DNA from: Pseudomonas putida
GTDB lineage: Bacteria; Pseudomonadota; Gammaproteobacteria; Pseudomonadales; Pseudomonadaceae
Assembly: GCA_029953615.1 (NCBI GenBank)
Contig: CP124529.1
Coordinates: 2,322,998-2,386,997 of the forward strand
Direction of reading: 5' to 3'
DNA: 64,000 nt
Shown here: piece after piece, positions 22,657 to 33,268 of the stretch
Layout: every line of letters begins with the position of its first letter
Numbering within the stretch: position 1 is the stretch's first letter
Translations under genes and position numbers: made by a program
The notes under the pieces: generated by a model
Database searches by the model: none
Told to the model about the DNA's origin: nothing
What the model saw: only the letters and a program-made list of their open reading frames with translations

Positions 22657-24708
22657 TTACCCCAGCAGCGAAATATCGGCCACGCCCAGGAACAGGCCGC
22701 GCAGGCGGCTGAGCAGGGCATAACGGTTGGCGCGTACCTTGGCATCCTCGGCGTTGACCATCACTGCCTCGAAGAAGGCGTCGACCGGATCACGCAGGGC
22801 CGCCAGGCGGGCCAGCGATTCGCTGTACTGGCGTGCAGCAGCCATCGGTTGCACGGCCTGGTCGGCCTGCTGAATGGCCGAGTACAGGGAGAACTCGTTG
22901 GCGTTGTCGAAGTACTTCGGTTCGACGTGATCGGCGATGGCGCCTTCGGCCTTGCTCAGCAGGTTCGATACACGCTTGTTCACCGCGGCCAGGGCCTCGG
23001 CTTCCGGCAGCTTGCGGAAGGCTTGTACAGCCTGCACGCGCTGATCGAAGTCCAGGGCAGAACCTGGTTGCAGGGCACGAACCGACAAGTAGGTGGCCAC
23101 GTCGATGCCTTCGTCTTCGTAACGCGCACGCAGGCGGTCGAAGATGAACTCCAGTACCTGTTCGGCCAGGCCGGCGGCCTTGACCTTGGCGCCGAACTGC
23201 TTGACCGCGAACTCGACCGCGCCGGTCAGGTCCAGGTCCAGCTGCTTCTCGATCAGGATACGCAGCACGCCCAGGGCGGCACGGCGCAGGGCGTACGGGT
23301 CCTTGCTGCCGGTAGGCAGCATGCCGATGCCGAAGATGCCGACCAGAGTGTCGAGCTTGTCGGCGATGGCCACGGCAGCACCGGTGAGGGTCTGTGGCAG
23401 TTCGGCGCCAGCACCACGCGGCATGTACTGCTCATTCAGGGCCAGGGCGACGTCTTCCGGCTCACCGTCGTTGAGCGCGTAGTAGTAACCGGCAACACCC
23501 TGCATTTCAGGGAATTCGCCGACCATCTCGGTGGCCAGGTCGCACTTCGACAGCAGGCCGGCACGGCCGGCGCGCTGGGCGTCGCCGCCGATCAGCGGGG
23601 CGATGAAGGCGGCCAGCCGGGAAACGCGCTCGGCCTTGTCGTACACGGTGCCCAGCTGAGCCTGGAACACCACGTTCTTCAGGCGCTCGTTGAAGGTTTC
23701 CAGCGGCTGCTTCTTGTCCTGCTTGAAGAAGAACTCGGCGTCTGTCAGGCGTGGGCGCACGACCTTCTCGTTGCCTTGCACGATCTGCTTCGGGTCGCGG
23801 CTCTCGACGTTGGCCACGGTGATGAAGCGCGGCAGCAGCTTGCCTTCGCTGTCCAGCAGGCAGAAGTACTTCTGGTTGTCCTGCATGGTGGTGATCAGGG
23901 CTTCCTGTGGCACTTCGAGGAAACGCTCCTCGAACGAGCACACCAGCGGCACCGGCCACTCGACCAGGGCAGTCACTTCGTCCAGCAGCGCCGGTGGCAC
24001 GATGGCGCTGCCTTCCTGCTGCATGGCCAGCTCGGCGGTACGCTTGCTGATCAGCTCGCGGCGCTCGGCGAAGTCGGCCAGCACGTAGGCTTTGCGCAGG
24101 TCTTCGACGTAGTTGGCCGGGGTGGTGATGACCACGTTTTCCGGGTGGTGGAAGCGGTGGCCGCGGGATTCACGGCCGGCCTTCTGCGACAGGATGGTGC
24201 AGTCGACCACCTGGTCGCCCAGCAGCATCACCAGCCATTGGGTCGGGCGCACGAACTCTTCACGGCTGGCCGCCCAGCGCATGCGCTTGGGGATCGGCAG
24301 GTCGTTGAGCGAATCTTCGACGATGGTCGGCAGCAGGCCAGCGGTGGCCTTGCCCGGGATGTGCTGGGAGAAGCGCAGCTTGGGGCCGCTCTGGTCGATT
24401 TCCGACAGCTCCACACCGCACTTCTTCGCAAAGCCCAAGGCAGCCTGGGTAGGCTCGCCGTCTTTGAAAGCAGCCTGCAGGGGCGGACCGTCGATATTGA
24501 TGCTGCGGTCAGGCTGCTGCACGTCCAGCTGGCGGATCAGCACGGCCAGGCGACGCGGCGCGGCGTATACCTGCTTGCCGGTGTAGTTCAGGCCAGCGGC
24601 CTGCAGGCCTTTCTCGATACCGGCCAGGAAAGCTTCGCCGAGGCTGGCGAGGGCCTTCGGCGGCAGCTCTTCGGTGCCCAGTTCTACCAGGAAATCTTGA
24701 GCACTCAT
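22657..24708 (-). CDS. glyS: Glycyl-tRNA synthetase beta subunit
   Basis: GlyS (683 aa) is the large subunit of the alpha2-beta2 glycyl-tRNA synthetase. It opens [20 protein letters not shown] and contains [18 protein letters not shown] near the end, both standard. It shares ATGA with the glyQ stop. A long antisense frame on the other strand is a shadow of its GC-rich codons. Confidence 0.97.
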   Translation of the reverse strand: MSAQDFLVELGTEELPPKALASLGEAFLAGIEKGLQAAGLNYTGKQVYAAPRRLAVLIRQLDVQQPDRSINIDGPPLQAAFKDGEPTQAALGFAKKCGVELSEIDQSGPKLRFSQHIPGKATAGLLPTIVEDSLNDLPIPKRMRWAASREEFVRPTQWLVMLLGDQVVDCTILSQKAGRESRGHRFHHPENVVITTPANYVEDLRKAYVLADFAERRELISKRTAELAMQQEGSAIVPPALLDEVTALVEWPVPLVCSFEERFLEVPQEALITTMQDNQKYFCLLDSEGKLLPRFITVANVESRDPKQIVQGNEKVVRPRLTDAEFFFKQDKKQPLETFNERLKNVVFQAQLGTVYDKAERVSRLAAFIAPLIGGDAQRAGRAGLLSKCDLATEMVGEFPEMQGVAGYYYALNDGEPEDVALALNEQYMPRGAGAELPQTLTGAAVAIADKLDTLVGIFGIGMLPTGSKDPYALRRAALGVLRILIEKQLDLDLTGAVEFAVKQFGAKVKAAGLAEQVLEFIFDRLRARYEDEGIDVATYLSVRALQPGSALDFDQRVQAVQAFRKLPEAEALAAVNKRVSNLLSKAEGAIADHVEPKYFDNANEFSLYSAIQQADQAVQPMAAARQYSESLARLAALRDPVDAFFEAVMVNAEDAKVRANRYALLSRLRGLFLGVADISLLG

Positions 24709-25652
24709 TGTGCAGCCTCCAGCTTAGCCAACACTTCGTCACGCAGTTCGGGGGTAGCCATCGGGAAGCCCAGGCGTGCGCGGGCTTGCAGGTAGCTTTG
24801 CGCCACGTCCCGGGCCAGGGTACGTACACGCAGGATGTAGCGCTGGCGCTCGGTTACCGAGATGGCGCGGCGGGCGTCCAGCAGGTTGAAGGTGTGCGAG
24901 GCCTTCAGGACCATTTCATAGGTCGGCAGCGGCAGCTCAAGCTTGATCAGGCGGTTGGCTTCGCTTTCGTAGAAGTCGAACAGTTCGAACAGCTTCTCGA
25001 CGTTGGCGTGCTCGAAGTTGTAGGTCGACTGCTCCACCTCGTTCTGGTGGAACACGTCACCGTATGTGACTTTGCCGAACGGGCCGTCGGCCCACACCAG
25101 GTCGTACACCGAGTCGACGCCCTGGATGTACATGGCCAGGCGCTCCAGGCCGTAGGTGATTTCACCGGTGACCGGGTAGCACTCGATGCCGCCAACCTGC
25201 TGGAAGTAGGTGAACTGGGTGACTTCCATGCCGTTGAGCCAGATTTCCCAGCCCAGGCCCCAGGCGCCGAGGGTCGGCGATTCCCAGTTGTCTTCGACGA
25301 AGCGAATGTCGTGGACCAGCGGGTCCAGGCCGATGGCTTTCAGCGAGCCGAGGTAGAGCTCCTGGAAGTTGGCCGGGTTGGGCTTCAGTACCACCTGGAA
25401 CTGGTAGTAGTGCTGCAGGCGGTTGGGGTTTTCGCCATACCGCCCGTCGGCAGGGCGACGGCTAGGCTGCACATAGGCGGCGTTCCAGGTTTCTGGACCC
25501 ACGGCGCGCAGGAATGTAGCGGTGTGGAAAGTGCCGGCGCCTACTTCCATATCGTAGGGCTGAAGCACCACACAACCTTGCTCGGCCCAGTAGTTCTGCA
25601 GGGCGAGGATCAGGTCTTGGAAGGTACGCACGGCTGGCGTAGGCTGGCTCAC
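24705..25652 (-). CDS. glyQ: Glycyl-tRNA synthetase alpha subunit
   Basis: GlyQ (315 aa from this start) carries the catalytic core that activates glycine. The class II-type sequence [31 protein letters not shown] and the region [27 protein letters not shown] are diagnostic. I chose the GTG at 25652 ([15 protein letters not shown]), which has AGGTGAATTTC upstream; a GTG three codons earlier (25661) is an alternative. It is divergent from tag. Confidence 0.96.
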   Translation of the reverse strand: MSQPTPAVRTFQDLILALQNYWAEQGCVVLQPYDMEVGAGTFHTATFLRAVGPETWNAAYVQPSRRPADGRYGENPNRLQHYYQFQVVLKPNPANFQELYLGSLKAIGLDPLVHDIRFVEDNWESPTLGAWGLGWEIWLNGMEVTQFTYFQQVGGIECYPVTGEITYGLERLAMYIQGVDSVYDLVWADGPFGKVTYGDVFHQNEVEQSTYNFEHANVEKLFELFDFYESEANRLIKLELPLPTYEMVLKASHTFNLLDARRAISVTERQRYILRVRTLARDVAQSYLQARARLGFPMATPELRDEVLAKLEAAQ

Positions 25653-25735
25653 GAAATTCACCTGTATCTGGGGATGCGGATGTAAAGAGCGGGAGTATAA
25701 CCTGATTCGCCTCGCCCTCTACTCATTGGAGCCTT

Positions 25736-26287
25736 ATGCCACGCTGCTTTTGGTGTACCGACGATCCGTTGTACCAGGCCTACCATGACCAGGAATGGGG
25801 AACGCCACAGCGTGACCCGGCGTTGCTGTTCGAGATGCTTTTGCTCGAAGGGTTCCAGGCGGGGCTGTCATGGATCACCGTATTGCGCAAGCGCGAGCGT
25901 TACCGTGAGGTGATGCACGGCTTCGATCCGGTGCAGCTCGCCGTCATGAGCGACGAACGTATCGAAGAGCTGATGCAGGATGCCGGCATCATCCGCAACC
26001 GCCTCAAGCTCAAGGCTGCCAGGCGTAACGCGCAGGCCTGGCTGGCTGTGGATAACCCCGCCGAATGGCTGTGGTCGTTCGTCGGTGGTGTGCCGAAGAT
26101 CAACCACTTCACAAGCCGCAGCGAAGTGCCAGCGGTTACCGATGAAGCCAAGGCCATGAGCAAGGCCCTGCAGAAAGCCGGCTTCACGTTCGTTGGCCCG
26201 ACCATCTGCTATGCCTTCATGCAGGCCACCGGCATGGTCATGGACCACACCACCGATTGCGATCGCTACGCCGCCTTGTTGCGCTGA
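25736..26287 (+). CDS. tag: DNA-3-methyladenine glycosylase I
   Basis: Tag (183 aa) excises 3-methyladenine from alkylated DNA. The N-terminal MPRCFWCTDDPLYQAYHDQEWG and the C-terminal CYAFMQATGMVMDHTTDC are family signatures, with the zinc ligands (N-terminal Cys, C-terminal His/Cys). Length is typical. A GTG-started acyltransferase gene follows 41 bases later. Confidence 0.97.
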   Translation: MPRCFWCTDDPLYQAYHDQEWGTPQRDPALLFEMLLLEGFQAGLSWITVLRKRERYREVMHGFDPVQLAVMSDERIEELMQDAGIIRNRLKLKAARRNAQAWLAVDNPAEWLWSFVGGVPKINHFTSRSEVPAVTDEAKAMSKALQKAGFTFVGPTICYAFMQATGMVMDHTTDCDRYAALLR

Positions 26288-26328
26288 GGGGTTACAATGC
26301 GCGCCTTGCTGAAATAAGGAATTCGCCT

Positions 26329-27216
26329 GTGGAAAAGTTCAAGGGCGCCCTGATGGTTGGGGTGCTGCGTCTGTTTGCCAAGCTGCCCTGGGGCGCCGTG
26401 CAGCGCGTCGGCGCCGGTATCGGCTGGCTGATGTGGAAGATCCCCAACGGCTCGCGCAATGTCGTGCGCATCAACCTGGCCAAGTGCTTCCCGGAGATGA
26501 ACCCGGCCGAGCGCGAACAGCTGGTGGGCCGCGCGTTGAAGGATATCGGTAAATCGTTTGTCGAAAGTGCCTGTGCCTGGATCTGGCCACCGCAGCGCTC
26601 GCTGGAGCTGGTCAAGGAAGTGCATGGCCTGGAAGTGCTGGAGCAGGCCTTGGCCTCGGGCAAGGGCGTGGTCGGCATCACCAGCCACCTGGGCAACTGG
26701 GAAGTGCTGAACCACTTTTACTGCAACCAGTGCAAACCGATCATCTTCTATCGCCCGCCGAAGCTGAAGGCGGTGGATGACCTGCTGCGTGAGCAGCGTG
26801 TGCAGATGGGCAACCGCGTGGCACCTTCGACCAAGGAAGGCATCCTCAGCGTGATCAAGGAAGTGCGCCGTGGTGGCCAGGTAGGTATTCCTGCCGACCC
26901 GGAGCCAGCGGAGTCGGCGGGAGTGTTCGTACCGTTCCTCGGCACCCAGGCGCTGACCAGCAAGTTCGTGCCGAACATGCTGGCCGGGGGCAAGGCAGTG
27001 GGGGTGTTCCTGCATGCCCTGCGGTTGCCGGATGGCTCGGGCTTCAAGGTGTTTCTGGAGGCGGCGCCGGAAGAGATGTACAGCACTGACGTAACGGTGT
27101 CCGCGGCGGCGATGAGCAAGGTGGTCGAGCGCTACGTGCGCGAGTACCCGAGCCAGTACATGTGGAGCATGAAGCGCTTCAAGAAACGTCCGGCTGGCGA
27201 GCCGCGCTGGTATTGA
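26329..27216 (+). CDS. lpxL: Lipid A biosynthesis acyltransferase (LpxL/HtrB family)
   Basis: This 295-aa inner-membrane protein adds a secondary acyl chain to lipid A. The catalytic motif is SHLGNWE (HX4E). IFYRPPKLKAVDDLL and GQVGIPADPEPAESAGVFVPFLG (a variant of the usual P-D-Q-P segment) follow. The start is GTG 26329 with AAGGA 8 bases upstream; the longer open frame lies inside tag. Whether it is the laurate, hydroxylaurate or another chain transferase cannot be decided from sequence alone. Confidence 0.9.
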   Translation: MEKFKGALMVGVLRLFAKLPWGAVQRVGAGIGWLMWKIPNGSRNVVRINLAKCFPEMNPAEREQLVGRALKDIGKSFVESACAWIWPPQRSLELVKEVHGLEVLEQALASGKGVVGITSHLGNWEVLNHFYCNQCKPIIFYRPPKLKAVDDLLREQRVQMGNRVAPSTKEGILSVIKEVRRGGQVGIPADPEPAESAGVFVPFLGTQALTSKFVPNMLAGGKAVGVFLHALRLPDGSGFKVFLEAAPEEMYSTDVTVSAAAMSKVVERYVREYPSQYMWSMKRFKKRPAGEPRWY

Positions 27217-27223
27217 GATCGTT

Positions 27224-27392
27224 GGGGGCGCTCTGCGCCCCATTCGCCGGCAAGCCAGCTCCCACATTGACCGCGCTGGCCTGAGGTTATCCTTCAACCT
27301 GGGGGCGTCAGGGGTTATGCACAGAGCCTAAGGGCCTGCTCGGTCCTTGTGGGAGCTGGCTTGCCTGCGATGGGCTGCAAAGCAGCCCCGGC
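27224..27392. repeat. REP units, GCCGGCAAGCC type
   Basis: Two diverged units in opposite orientation: TTCGCCGGCAAGCCAGCTCCCACA near 27243 and TGTGGGAGCTGGCTTGCCTGCGA near 27348, flanked by GGGGCGC...GCGCCCC and GGGCTGCAAAGCAGCCC hairpins. Located between convergent genes. Confidence 0.75.
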
Positions 27393-27396
27393 GATT

Positions 27397-27705
27397 TCAG
27401 ACTTTGTTGAGCTTTTTCAGGAACACGGTCATCTCTTTCTCGGCCTGCTTGTCCCCATGGGCCTGCGCCGCCATGATCCCCTCCTCCCAGGCCTTGCGCG
27501 CCGCCGCCAGGTCACCCTGCAGCTGATGCGCCTTGCCCAGCAGCTTCCACGCCGCCGAATACTTCGGATCCTGCTCCACACAGCGCGCCAGGTGCACCGC
27601 CGCTTCAGCGCCATTGCCTTCGTCCAGCCAGGCCTTGCCCAGCCCAAACCTCAACAACGGGTTATCCACACCCTTGGCCAGCATCTTCTCCAGCGATTCG
27701 CGCAT
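27397..27705 (-). CDS. Small TPR-repeat protein
   Basis: This 102-aa, soluble, helix-rich protein has two or three tetratricopeptide-like repeats: FGLGKAWLDEGNGAEAAVHLARCVEQDP and AWKLLGKAHQLQGDLAAARKAWEEG. TPR domains mediate protein contacts. Its role is unknown. It lies 11 bases after trkA on the same strand. Perfect DnaA 9-mers occur inside it (27662) and at 27772 in trkA. Confidence 0.88.
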   Translation of the reverse strand: MRESLEKMLAKGVDNPLLRFGLGKAWLDEGNGAEAAVHLARCVEQDPKYSAAWKLLGKAHQLQGDLAAARKAWEEGIMAAQAHGDKQAEKEMTVFLKKLNKV

Positions 27706-27716
27706 ACCCTGTTCTC

Positions 27717-29090
27717 CTAGAAGAAACTCAAACCGACGTGGAACAGCTTCTCCACATCGCGAATATGCTTTTTATCCACAACGAACAGGATCACATGGTC
27801 GCCCGATGCGATCATGGTGTCGTCGTGGGCAATCATCACCTCTTCGTCACGAATGATCGCGCCGATGGTAGTGCCCGGCGGCAGGGCGATATCTTCGATC
27901 GCTTTGCCGACTACCTTGCTCGATTTCGAATCGCCGTGCGCCACCGCTTCGATAGCTTCGGCCGCGCCGCGGCGCAGCGAGTGCACGCTGACGATGTCGC
28001 CCCGGCGCACGTGCGCCAGCAAGGTGCCGATAGTGGCCAGCTGCGGGCTGATGGCGATGTCGATGTCGCCACCCTGCACCAGGTCGACATAGGCCGGGTT
28101 GTTGATGATGGTCATCACCTTGCGCGCACCCAGGCGCTTGGCCAGCAGCGACGACATGATGTTGGCTTCGTCGTCGTTGGTCAGGGCCAGGAAGATGTCG
28201 GCGTCGGCGATGTTCTCTTCGAGCATCAGGTCCTTGTCCGAGGCGCTGCCCTGCAGCACCACGGTGCTTTCCAGGGTGTCAGAGAGGTAGCGGCAGCGCG
28301 CCGGGCTCATCTCGATGATCTTGACCTGGTAGCGGCTTTCGATGGCCTCGGCCAGGCGCTCGCCGATCTGCCCGCCACCGGCGATGACCACGCGCTTGTT
28401 GGTCTCGTCGATACGGCGCAGCTCGCCCATCACCGCGCGAATGTCCTTCTTCGCGGCGATGAAGAACACTTCGTCGTCGGCTTCGATGACCGTGTCGCCG
28501 CGGGGGGTAATCGGCCGGTCGCGGCGGAAGATGGCTGCCACGCGGGTGTCTACGTTGGGCATGTGCGCACGGATCTGGCGCAGTTGCTGGCCGACCAGCG
28601 GGCCGCCATAGTAGGCCTTCACCGCCACCAACTGGGCCTTGCCTTCGGCGAAGTCGATCACCTGCAGCGAGCCCGGGTGTTCGATCAGGCGCTTGATGTA
28701 GTTGGTTACCACCTGCTCGGGGCTGATCAGCACGTCGACCGGGATATGGTCGTTGTCGAACAGCTCTTCGCGTGTCAGGTAGGCCGACTCGCGCACCCGG
28801 GCGATCTTGGTCGGGGTGTGGAACAGCGAATAGGCCACCTGACAGGCGACCATGTTGGTCTCGTCGCTGTTGGTAACCGCCACCAGCATGTCGGCGTCAT
28901 CGGCACCGGCCTGGCGCAGCACCGTGGGCAGCGAGCCGCGGCCCTGCACGGTGCGGATGTCCAGGCGGTCACCGAGGTCGCGCAGGCGGTCGCCATCAGT
29001 GTCGACCACGGTGATGTCATTCGCTTCGCTGGCCAGGTGCTCCGCCAGCGTACCGCCTACCTGCCCTGCACCGAGGATGATGATCTTCAT
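27717..29090 (-). CDS. trkA: Trk potassium uptake regulatory subunit TrkA
   Basis: TrkA (457 aa) is the cytoplasmic NAD-binding regulator of Trk-type potassium uptake. It has two RCK units: [20 protein letters not shown] at the start and [18 protein letters not shown] near residue 235, each a Rossmann fold followed by a C-terminal RCK subdomain (for example [20 protein letters not shown]). The membrane subunit TrkH or TrkG is not in the window. Confidence 0.97.
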   Translation of the reverse strand: MKIIILGAGQVGGTLAEHLASEANDITVVDTDGDRLRDLGDRLDIRTVQGRGSLPTVLRQAGADDADMLVAVTNSDETNMVACQVAYSLFHTPTKIARVRESAYLTREELFDNDHIPVDVLISPEQVVTNYIKRLIEHPGSLQVIDFAEGKAQLVAVKAYYGGPLVGQQLRQIRAHMPNVDTRVAAIFRRDRPITPRGDTVIEADDEVFFIAAKKDIRAVMGELRRIDETNKRVVIAGGGQIGERLAEAIESRYQVKIIEMSPARCRYLSDTLESTVVLQGSASDKDLMLEENIADADIFLALTNDDEANIMSSLLAKRLGARKVMTIINNPAYVDLVQGGDIDIAISPQLATIGTLLAHVRRGDIVSVHSLRRGAAEAIEAVAHGDSKSSKVVGKAIEDIALPPGTTIGAIIRDEEVMIAHDDTMIASGDHVILFVVDKKHIRDVEKLFHVGLSFF

Positions 29091-29114
29091 CCGCTACTCC
29101 CTACCTTTTTGTGC

Positions 29115-30425
29115 TTATCCGCGTGATGCGGCGATCTTGATCAGCTTGGCATAGTAGAAACCGTCGTGGCCGCCCTCCTGGGCCAGCAACTGGCGGCCGT
29201 GGGGCTGGCGCAGACCGGCTTCGGTGGCCAGGTCCAGCTCACGGGCGCCCGGGGTGCGGGCGAGGAAGGCATCGATCACTTCGGTGTTTTCGGTCGGCAG
29301 GCTGGAGCAGGTGGCGTACAGCAGCATGCCGCCGACTTCCAGGGTCGGCCACAGGGCATCGAGCAGCTCACCTTGCAGCGTGGCCAGGGCAGGGATGTCG
29401 TCGGCCTGACGGGTCAGCTTGATGTCCGGGTGGCGGCGGATCACGCCGGTGGCCGAGCACGGTGCGTCGAGCAGGATGCGCTGGAACGGCTTGCCGTCCC
29501 ACCAGCTGGCGGTGTCGCGGGCATCGCAGGCGATCAGCTCGGCCTCCAGTTGCAGGCGGTCGAGGTTTTCGCGCACCCGGGTCAGACGCTTGGCTTCGAG
29601 GTCGATGGCCGTCATGTGGGCCAAGCCCGGTTCGGCTTCAAGCAGGTGGCAGGTCTTGCCGCCCGGGGCACAGCAGGCATCGAGCACGCGTTGACCGGGG
29701 GCCAGCTCCAGCAGGTCGGCGGACAGTTGCGCGGCTTCGTCCTGCACGCTCACCCAGCCTTCGGCGAAGCCCGGCAGGCCGCGCACGTCGCAGGCTTCTG
29801 CCAGCACGATGCCGTCACGGCTGTACTGGCAGGCGCTGGCGCCGACGCCTGCTTCGGCCAGCAGCGCCAAGTAGGCATCGCGGCTGTGGTGGCGGCGGTT
29901 GACCCGCAGAATCATCGGCGGGTGGGCGTTGTTGGCGGCGCAGATGGCCTCCCACTGCTCGGGCCAGAAGGCCTTCAGTGACTTCTGCAGCCAGCGCGGG
30001 TGGGCAGTGCGTACCACCGGGTCGCGCTCCATGCCGGCCAGCAGTTCCTCGCCTTCGCGTTGGGCGCGGCGCAGTACGGCATTGAGCAGGCCCTTGGCCC
30101 ATGGCTTCTTCAGCTTGTCAGCACAGCCGACGGTCTCGCCGATGGCCGCATGGGCCGGGATACGGCTGTAGAACAGCTGGTACAGGCCGACCAGCAGCAG
30201 CGCCTGCACATCGGCATCGGCGGCCTTGAACGGCTTCTGCAGCAGCTGCGCGGCCAGCAGGTCGAGGCGTGGCTGCCAGCGCGCGGTGCCGAACGCCAGG
30301 TCCTGGGTCAGGCCACGGTCGCGTTCATCGACCTTGTCCAGTTGCGTCGGCAGCGAGCTGTTCAGCGAGGCCTTGCCACTGAGCACAGCGGCAAGGGCAC
30401 GGGCAGCGGCGAGGCGTGGGTTCAT
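29115..30425 (-). CDS. rsmB: 16S rRNA (cytosine-967-C5)-methyltransferase
   Basis: RsmB (436 aa) methylates C967 of 16S rRNA. It has an N-terminal NusB-like helical domain (about 1-140) and a SAM domain with [17 protein letters not shown], then [18 protein letters not shown] and [16 protein letters not shown], the last two carrying the catalytic cysteine pair of this class. It overlaps the fmt stop by 4 bases. Confidence 0.97.
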   Translation of the reverse strand: MNPRLAAARALAAVLSGKASLNSSLPTQLDKVDERDRGLTQDLAFGTARWQPRLDLLAAQLLQKPFKAADADVQALLLVGLYQLFYSRIPAHAAIGETVGCADKLKKPWAKGLLNAVLRRAQREGEELLAGMERDPVVRTAHPRWLQKSLKAFWPEQWEAICAANNAHPPMILRVNRRHHSRDAYLALLAEAGVGASACQYSRDGIVLAEACDVRGLPGFAEGWVSVQDEAAQLSADLLELAPGQRVLDACCAPGGKTCHLLEAEPGLAHMTAIDLEAKRLTRVRENLDRLQLEAELIACDARDTASWWDGKPFQRILLDAPCSATGVIRRHPDIKLTRQADDIPALATLQGELLDALWPTLEVGGMLLYATCSSLPTENTEVIDAFLARTPGARELDLATEAGLRQPHGRQLLAQEGGHDGFYYAKLIKIAASRG

Positions 30426-31354
30426 TGGCCCAGCACCTTGCCGCTGGCGAACTTCTCGCGACGGCTGTTGAACAGGTCGCTGAAGTTCAGCGCCTTGCCG
30501 CCGGGCAGTTGCAGGCGGGTCAGGCTCAGCGCCTGGTCACCGCAGGCGACCACCAGGCCGTCTTTGCTGGCGGAGAGGATCTCGCCGGGGGTGCCTTTCG
30601 CTGTGGACACGTTGGCGGCCAGTACTTTCACGCTTTCGCCATCGAGGGTGCTGTGGCACACCGGCCACGGGTTGAAGGCCCGGATCAGGCGCTCCAGCTC
30701 GACGGCCGGGCGGCTCCAGTCGATACGCGCTTCGTCCTTGTTCAGCTTGTGCGCGTAGGTGGCCAGGGCATCGTCCTGTACTTCACCGTGCAGCGAACCA
30801 TCGGCCAGGCCGGCGATGGCCTGGACGACAGCCGGCGGGCCCATTTGTGCGAGGCGGTCGTGCAGGCTGCCGCCGGTATCTTCGGCGCTGATCGGGGTGG
30901 CTACCTTGAGCAGCATCGGGCCGGTGTCCAGGCCTGCTTCCATGCGCATCACGGTCACACCGCTCTCGGCGTCGCCGGCTTCCACGGCACGCTGGATCGG
31001 TGCGGCACCGCGCCAGCGTGGCAGCAGGGAGGCGTGGCTGTTGATACAGCCCAGGCGCGGGATATCCAGCACAACCTGCGGCAGGATCAGGCCATAGGCG
31101 ACCACCACCATCAGGTCCGGCTGCAGCGCGGCCAGTTCGGCCTGGGCTTCGGCGTTGCGCAGGGTCGGCGGCTGGAATACCGGGATGTCACGGGCCACAG
31201 CCAGTTGCTTGACCGGGCTCGGCATCAGCTTCTGGCCACGGCCGGCGGGGCGGTCGGGCTGGGTGTAGACGGCCACGATCTCGTACGGGCTGTCGAGCAG
31301 GGCCTTGAGGTGTTCGGCGGCAAACTCTGGAGTGCCTGCAAAGACGATGCGCAT
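30422..31354 (-). CDS. fmt: Methionyl-tRNA formyltransferase
   Basis: Fmt (310 aa) formylates initiator Met-tRNA. Signature elements are [16 protein letters not shown], the formyl-donor site [20 protein letters not shown] (Asn, His) and the downstream Asp in [12 protein letters not shown]. It lies downstream of def, but a terminator separates the two, so it probably has some expression of its own. Confidence 0.98.
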   Translation of the reverse strand: MRIVFAGTPEFAAEHLKALLDSPYEIVAVYTQPDRPAGRGQKLMPSPVKQLAVARDIPVFQPPTLRNAEAQAELAALQPDLMVVVAYGLILPQVVLDIPRLGCINSHASLLPRWRGAAPIQRAVEAGDAESGVTVMRMEAGLDTGPMLLKVATPISAEDTGGSLHDRLAQMGPPAVVQAIAGLADGSLHGEVQDDALATYAHKLNKDEARIDWSRPAVELERLIRAFNPWPVCHSTLDGESVKVLAANVSTAKGTPGEILSASKDGLVVACGDQALSLTRLQLPGGKALNFSDLFNSRREKFASGKVLGQ

Positions 31355-31369
31355 GGAGTTCTCGCTTCA

Positions 31370-31400
31370 AAAAAGAAAAAGGCTTGCCGGAGCAAGCCTT
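31370..31400 (-). terminator. Terminator between def and fmt
   Basis: On the minus strand, AAGGCTTGC-TCCG-GCAAGCCTT is followed by TTTCTTTTTT. It sits 15 bases after the def stop and just before fmt, an unusual position inside what is normally treated as one def-fmt operon. Confidence 0.8.
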
Positions 31401-31414
31401 CTGGAAGGTAGGGA

Positions 31415-31921
31415 TCAGGCTTGCTGGCGGTGCTGCTTTTCCAGCTTCTTCTTGATCCGGTCGCGCTTTAGCTGCGACAGGTAGTCGACGAACAGCTTGC
31501 CGTTGAGGTGATCGAATTCGTGCTGCACACACACCGCCAGCAGGCCTTCGCATTCCAGCTCGTAGGGCTTGCCGTCGCGGTCCTGGGCCTTGACCCGCAC
31601 ACGCAGCGGGCGGTCGACGTTCTCGTAGAAGCCCGGTACCGACAGGCAGCCTTCCTGGTACTGACCCATGTCGTGGGTCAGCTCTTCGACCGTGGGGTTG
31701 ATGAAGACGCGTGGCTCGCTGCGGTCTTCACTGAGGTCCATGACCACGACCTGCTTGTGCACGTTGACCTGGGTGGCCGCCAGGCCGATGCCAGGGGCTT
31801 CGTACATGGTTTCAAACATGTCGTCGATCAGCTGACGCAGGGCGTCGTCGAACTCCGTCACCGGTTTGGCGATGGTGCGCAGGCGCGGGTCCGGGAATTC
31901 GAGAATGTTCAAGATGGCCAT
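31415..31921 (-). CDS. def: Peptide deformylase
   Basis: Def (168 aa) removes the N-formyl group from nascent proteins. The three motifs are complete: [15 protein letters not shown] and QHEFDHLNG, giving the Cys-His-His metal site. Length and position next to fmt are standard. Confidence 0.98.
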   Translation of the reverse strand: MAILNILEFPDPRLRTIAKPVTEFDDALRQLIDDMFETMYEAPGIGLAATQVNVHKQVVVMDLSEDRSEPRVFINPTVEELTHDMGQYQEGCLSVPGFYENVDRPLRVRVKAQDRDGKPYELECEGLLAVCVQHEFDHLNGKLFVDYLSQLKRDRIKKKLEKQHRQQA

Positions 31922-32128
31922 AAGGTCAGGCAGTCACTGTGCGTTCGGTTGAAAACTGAGCACACATAATAAAGGGAAACGGGGAATTCAGCACCTGCGA
32001 AAGCTCGTCTAGGGTTTTCAGGGCCAGCTTATAGCCCATTCGATGGACAGGTTGTCAAAGCGTTATCAACAAAGTTATCCACAGTTTGTGCCACGTCGCT
32101 GGCCCCGTTTTGATCAAGGATGATCCTC
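31922..32128. other. Short gap between def and dprA holding paired DnaA boxes
   Basis: In the pseudomonads I know, a LysM-domain protein gene (TsaP-like) lies between def and dprA. Here only about 200 bases remain and no such gene is visible. TTATCAACA (32063-32071) and TTATCCACA (32075-32083) form a spaced DnaA-box pair upstream of dprA. Confidence 0.6.
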
Positions 32129-33226
32129 ATGCAAACCTACCATTCGTCGCCTCTTGCGCCTGCCGAACTGGAGGCAAGATTACGCCTGCACCGGCTGCCG
32201 GAAACAGGATTGCGTCGCTTCAACACCTTGCTGGAGGCCTTTGGCAGTGCGTCTTCGGCATTGTGTGCACCGGCCGGCGCATGGCGCGCATTGGGCATAC
32301 CACAGGCCACCATTGATGCCCGGCGCAGTGCCGAAGTGCGTGAAGGTGCACTGGCTGCAATGGCCTGGCTAGAGCGCCCGGGCCAGCATTTACTGATGTG
32401 GGATGGCCCTGGCTACCCGCCACTGTTGGCGGAGACCGATGATGCCCCACCGCTGCTGTTCGTCGCTGGCGACCCTGCTTTGCTCGAGCGTCCACAGTTG
32501 GCAATTGTGGGCAGCAGGCGTGCTTCACCCCCGGCGCTGGATACGGCTGCGGCGTTTTCCCGCTACCTGGCGCAGGCCGGTTTCACCATTACCAGTGGCT
32601 TGGCAGTGGGCATCGACGGTGCCGCTCATCGGGCGGCATTGCAGGCTGGTGGGGGCACGATTGGCGTGCTCGGCACGGGGTTGCAAAAACTTTATCCACA
32701 GCGCCACCAGTCGCTTGCGCAAGCGATGATCGACAATGGCGGCGCGCTGGTTTCCGAGTACCCGCTGGATGCCGGGCCGTTGCCCGGCAACTTCCCGCGG
32801 CGCAATCGCATCATCAGCGGCTTGTCGCTGGGCGTGCTGGTGGTTGAAGCCAGCCTGGCCAGTGGTTCGCTGATCACCGCACGCCTGGCCGCCGAGCAAG
32901 GCCGCGAGGTGTATGCCATTCCGGGCTCCATTCACCACCCCGGGAGCAAAGGCTGCCATCAATTGATCCGTGACGGCGCGCTGCTGGTGGAAAGCGTGGA
33001 GCAGATCCTGGAGAGCCTGCAAGGCTGGCAGAACCTGCCGCCTGCGGTTGTGGATAAATTCGACCATCCGCTGCTCGCCCTGCTGCATGCCGCGCCGCAA
33101 ACCAGTGAAAGCCTGGCCCATTGCAGCGAGCAGCCCTTGGCCGAGGTGCTGGCGCAACTGACCGAACTGGAGTTGCAGGGCCGGGTCAGCAATGAAGCCG
33201 GGCGTTGGTTTGCCCGCGCGGGCTAA
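32129..33226 (+). CDS. dprA: DNA processing protein DprA
   Basis: DprA (365 aa) binds incoming single-stranded DNA and loads RecA during transformation. The Rossmann-like core shows LAIVGSRRASPPALDTAAAF, TSGLAVGIDGAAHRAAL, GTIGVLGTGL and FPRRNRIISGLSLGVLVVEA. A C-terminal winged-helix-like tail (ALLHAAPQTSESLAHC...) is present. ATG at 32129 has AAGGA 8 bases upstream; an ATG three codons before lacks one. Confidence 0.95.
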   Translation: MQTYHSSPLAPAELEARLRLHRLPETGLRRFNTLLEAFGSASSALCAPAGAWRALGIPQATIDARRSAEVREGALAAMAWLERPGQHLLMWDGPGYPPLLAETDDAPPLLFVAGDPALLERPQLAIVGSRRASPPALDTAAAFSRYLAQAGFTITSGLAVGIDGAAHRAALQAGGGTIGVLGTGLQKLYPQRHQSLAQAMIDNGGALVSEYPLDAGPLPGNFPRRNRIISGLSLGVLVVEASLASGSLITARLAAEQGREVYAIPGSIHHPGSKGCHQLIRDGALLVESVEQILESLQGWQNLPPAVVDKFDHPLLALLHAAPQTSESLAHCSEQPLAEVLAQLTELELQGRVSNEAGRWFARAG

Positions 33227-33268
33227 GTACACTGCTCACAAGCAAGGTTTATAGGCGGAGTGACAGAA

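Noticed and set aside
22381..24795. 804-aa open frame on the plus strand
   Set aside because: It is antisense to glyS and gmhB, which are unmistakable; long shadow frames are expected in GC-rich genes.
30000..30758. 252-aa plus-strand frame
   Set aside because: Antisense to rsmB and fmt, both clearly real.
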